This document shows, piece after piece, positions 12,749 through 14,693 of a DNA stretch of 14,693 bases; within the stretch, counting starts at the first letter, position 1; every line of letters begins with the position of its first letter. A program made the position numbers and the translations under genes. The DNA is from JAWVZU01 sp033722075 (GTDB taxonomy: Bacteria > Pseudomonadota > Gammaproteobacteria > Xanthomonadales > SZUA-38). The notes under the pieces were generated by a model that worked only from the letters and a program-made list of their open reading frames with translations, did no database searches and had not been told where the DNA came from. The stretch covers positions 1 to 14,693 of the forward strand of contig JAWVZU010000068.1 in assembly GCA_033722075.1 (NCBI GenBank). Reading direction: 5' to 3'.

Positions 12749-13435
12749 ATGCCTTCCGGAGCGCGGAAATCCTTGCTTTGCCAGGTTGCGGGAATTGCGC
12801 TTTCAATGCTCTTTGCTGCCGCAGCATCGGCCAATCCACAGGAGGACTTCCTGTGCGAGGATTCCCCGCTCGACATCTATCCCGATGTCTATTTCCATTG
12901 CGAAGCCATGCAGAGCTTCAAGAAGGGATTCGACGAGCATGCCCTGGAACTGCTGCAACGCGCCTCGCTCTGGGGAAGCAAGACGGCCCAGTACAAGGTC
13001 GGATTGATGTACCTGGGTGGAGTCGGTACCCAAGCGGATCCGGTCGAGGGTGCGGCGTGGCTGCTGCTTGCCAACGAACGCAACAACCGGAAGGTCACCG
13101 AACGCCTGGCCGAGGTGCTGGACAAGCTGTCCGATTCGTCCGTGATGGCCGCCAATTCACGCGCGGCCGAACTGCGCGAGACCTATGGCGACCTGGAGGC
13201 CCTCGAGCGGCGCGCCGACTGGGTTCGCCGCATGAAAAAGCGAACGACCGGGTCGCGGCTGGGCAAGCCCATGGCCACGGTGGTCAATAGCGGAACCAGC
13301 GGCATTACCGGTGATCAGGCCCTGAATCGGCTGGACCATTACGAGCAGGTGCTCCGGGAGGCGGTGACCACCGTCGAATACCGGGACTTCCGTGTACTGG
13401 AGCCTGAGGAGGAATCGTCCGAGGATCGGCCTTGA
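12749..13435 (+). CDS. Exported Sel1-repeat-like protein
   Basis: A 228-residue protein with an N-terminal signal peptide (MPSGARKSLL, then a hydrophobic core to about 28, cleavage near ASA-NP). One clear Sel1-like (TPR-related) helix pair spans about 74-112: AQYKVGLMYLGGVGTQADP followed by EGAAWLLLANERNN. The preceding ALELLQRAS (65-73) looks like the second helix of an incomplete repeat. The remainder is charged and helical, ending in a Glu/Ser-rich tail. Mature cysteines C36 and C51 could form a disulfide. Sel1 repeats mediate protein-protein contact; this is probably a periplasmic scaffold or adaptor with no catalytic motif. The start is uncertain: the frame is open to 12647 with ATGs at 12686 and 12698, none with a good ribosome site. 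12749 is chosen because it gives a normal-length signal peptide. It precedes the TonB receptor by 80 bases, but that gene seems to have its own promoter. Confidence 0.72.
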   Translation: MPSGARKSLLCQVAGIALSMLFAAAASANPQEDFLCEDSPLDIYPDVYFHCEAMQSFKKGFDEHALELLQRASLWGSKTAQYKVGLMYLGGVGTQADPVEGAAWLLLANERNNRKVTERLAEVLDKLSDSSVMAANSRAAELRETYGDLEALERRADWVRRMKKRTTGSRLGKPMATVVNSGTSGITGDQALNRLDHYEQVLREAVTTVEYRDFRVLEPEEESSEDRP

Positions 13436-13463
13436 CGGAAGTGCAACATTTGTCGCGTGGGGC

Positions 13464-13469
13464 TACAAT
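13464..13469 (+). promoter_or_regulatory. Predicted -10 of the TonB-dependent receptor gene
   Basis: TACAAT is a 5/6 match to TATAAT, about 47 bases before the ATG at 13516. The region where a -35 should be (about 13441-13447) reads GTGCAAC, a poor match, which fits an activator-dependent or weak promoter. The element overlaps the first two bases of the palindrome at 13468-13483. Confidence 0.4.
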
Positions 13470-13483
13470 CAGGTGTACCTGAT
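13468..13483. promoter_or_regulatory. Perfect 16-base palindrome, candidate operator
   Basis: Arms ATCAGGT and ACCTGAT match perfectly around a central GT. The site covers the predicted transcription start of the TonB receptor gene, a classic position for a repressor. Size and symmetry suit a dimeric TetR, GntR or LacI-type regulator. It does not resemble a Fur box, and I cannot name the regulator. Confidence 0.5.
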
Positions 13484-13503
13484 CCAAAGAGTCCGTAGCC
13501 GAT

Positions 13504-13510
13504 GAGGGGG
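13504..13510 (+). promoter_or_regulatory. Shine-Dalgarno sequence of the TonB receptor gene
   Basis: GAGGGGG lies five bases before the ATG at 13516 and fixes the start in agreement with the signal peptide. Confidence 0.7.
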
Positions 13511-13515
13511 AACAC

Positions 13516-14693
13516 ATGGCTCTCGTAACTCGTAGCAAGGACGGCCTTTGCCGTCGCCAATCCAGTCTTGCCTTTGTGATTACCGCAGTGCTTGCCGCAA
13601 CCGCGCCGGCCATGGTGCAAGGCCAGACTCAGTCACAGGGTTCTTCCGGTCTCCTCGAGGAGATCGTCGTCACGGCCCGGAAAAGGGAAGAACTCGCAAC
13701 AGACGTTCCGCTGTCGGTCAGCGCCTACAACGCCAACCAGCTGGAAAGTCTGAAGATCCGGGACATGACCAATCTTGCGGTGGCCATGCCCAACGTCGCC
13801 ACCGATGACATCGGAACGATCAAGGGCACCGCGAATTTCTCGATCCGCGGCCTCGGCATCAACAGCTCGATTCCTTCGATCGATCCAACCGTCGGCGTAT
13901 TCGTCGATGGGGTCTACATCGGAGTCAACAACGGGCTTGTCCTGGACATGTTCGACATTGCCAGCATCGAGGTGCTGCGAGGCCCGCAAGGCACGCTCTT
14001 CGGCCGTAACGTGACCGGTGGGGCGATCCTCATCAACACCAAGAGGCCGACCGAGCAACTCGAGTTCTCAGCCCGAGGTGCCATCGACGGCGGGGGCGAC
14101 GGCGGCCTCAGCCAGTACTATATGGCCAGCGTTTCCGGCCCGCTGAGTGACAACCTCGGCGGCCGTCTTAGCATCTACCACAACTCCGACGACGGCTGGT
14201 TCGAGAACGAGTTCAATGGCGAGGATCACGGGGAGAGCAACACGACCATCTTCCGGCCGGTCCTGAGCTGGGATCTCAACGACCGTGTCAACATGGTCTT
14301 TCGTTGGGAACACCTGGAATCGGATGGCGACGGGCCGGCGTCCCAGTCGCATACCAATGGCCTGGGTATTCCCGCGGCCTTCGCGAACTTCGACCGCGAC
14401 AGTTTCAACTTCTCGATCGACGAACCCGGCTTTTTCGATTTCGAGAAGGACCTGTTCACCTGGGAAACCAACTGGTCCGTGGACTGGGGCAACGGCACCA
14501 TCACCAACATCTTCGGCTGGCGCGAATACAATGCGGAGTCGGTCAGTGATATCGACGCCCAGCCGGTCTGGCTCTTCCATGCACCGGCTTTCCTGGACAC
14601 GGAGCAGTGGAGCAACGAGCTGCGCTACAACGGTCAGTTCGACCGCAGCAACGTCACCTTCGGGCTGTTCGTCTTCGACAACGAGATCGACTA
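13516..14693 (+). CDS. TonB-dependent outer-membrane receptor (partial, C-terminus off the right edge)
   Basis: The frame stays open from ATG 13516 to the window end (392 full codons plus two bases); the remaining barrel is missing. An N-terminal signal peptide (about 1-36, core SLAFVITAVLAATAPA at 17-32) is followed by a TonB-box-like EEIVVTARK (48-56), then the plug domain: DVPLSVSAY, FSIRGLG, VGVFVDGVYIG, IASIEVLRGPQGTLFGRNVTGGAILINTKRP in outline, all hallmark plug motifs. Beta-strand-rich barrel sequence with aromatic ends begins after about residue 180. The type is the iron-complex/FecA-like class that is abundant in Xanthomonadales and sphingomonads, where members import siderophores, sugars, or other large nutrients. 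The ligand cannot be told. No FecI/FecR-type N-terminal signalling domain is present, so direct transcriptional control, perhaps through the palindrome at 13468-13483, is more likely. Confidence 0.93.
   Translation, partial: MALVTRSKDGLCRRQSSLAFVITAVLAATAPAMVQGQTQSQGSSGLLEEIVVTARKREELATDVPLSVSAYNANQLESLKIRDMTNLAVAMPNVATDDIGTIKGTANFSIRGLGINSSIPSIDPTVGVFVDGVYIGVNNGLVLDMFDIASIEVLRGPQGTLFGRNVTGGAILINTKRPTEQLEFSARGAIDGGGDGGLSQYYMASVSGPLSDNLGGRLSIYHNSDDGWFENEFNGEDHGESNTTIFRPVLSWDLNDRVNMVFRWEHLESDGDGPASQSHTNGLGIPAAFANFDRDSFNFSIDEPGFFDFEKDLFTWETNWSVDWGNGTITNIFGWREYNAESVSDIDAQPVWLFHAPAFLDTEQWSNELRYNGQFDRSNVTFGLFVFDNEID

Noticed and set aside
11613..12839. A 408-codon minus-strand frame opposite and across yeiH and the Sel1 start
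   Set aside because: It is Arg/Gly/Pro-rich with no motifs. The yeiH frame has continuous membrane segments and family signatures in the same place, so this is a shadow frame.

Overview
The window looks like chromosomal DNA of a high-GC, free-living Gram-negative bacterium, most likely a gammaproteobacterium of the Xanthomonadales/Chromatiales type. The reasons are a TonB-dependent receptor, lipoprotein and Sec signal peptides, a short DksA-like zinc-finger protein, YihY/BrkB and YeiH family membrane proteins, and a periplasmic-type pullulanase. The taxonomic placement is inference. Gene packing is very tight: no gene-free stretch exceeds about 140 bases. I saw no tRNA, rRNA, CRISPR array, insertion sequence or long repeat. 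Genes run off both edges.

Layout. (1) Bases 1-2024, minus strand: an amide-ligase-type ATP-grasp enzyme followed, with an ATGA stop/start overlap, by a peptidase S51/cyanophycinase-like protein that leaves the left edge. (2) Bases 2116-5057, plus strand: a three-gene operon of a small MscS-type channel, an orphan cytosolic MgtE-like module (MgtE N domain plus CBS, no membrane part) and a full-length MgtE magnesium transporter. The first two genes overlap; the second and third are separated by one base. (3) 5071-5469 minus: a SpoIIAA/STAS-like protein. (4) 5610-8282 plus: a secreted pullulanase/limit-dextrinase-type GH13 enzyme, overlapping tail to tail by CTAG with (5) a YihY/BrkB membrane protein (minus). 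(6) 9321-11171 plus: a DUF885 metallopeptidase-like lipoprotein, divergent from yihY. (7) 11227-12634 minus: yeiH, then a DksA/TraR-type zinc-finger gene whose Shine-Dalgarno sequence lies in a perfect hairpin. (8) 12749-13435 plus: an exported Sel1-repeat protein. (9) 13516 to the right edge, plus: a TonB-dependent receptor with a perfect 16-base palindrome at its predicted promoter.

How the genes work together. Two sets look like functional units. The ATP-grasp/S51 pair looks like a make/break or make/process couple for an unknown amide-linked metabolite, analogous in fold pairing (not proven chemistry) to cyanophycin synthetase and cyanophycinase. The MscS/MgtE-module/MgtE operon suggests combined control of magnesium and osmotic or turgor balance, with a second soluble magnesium-sensing-type subunit. 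The other genes are mostly single transcription units. Much of the window is ordinary housekeeping or accessory content; these two units and a few regulatory palindromes or hairpins are the parts worth following.
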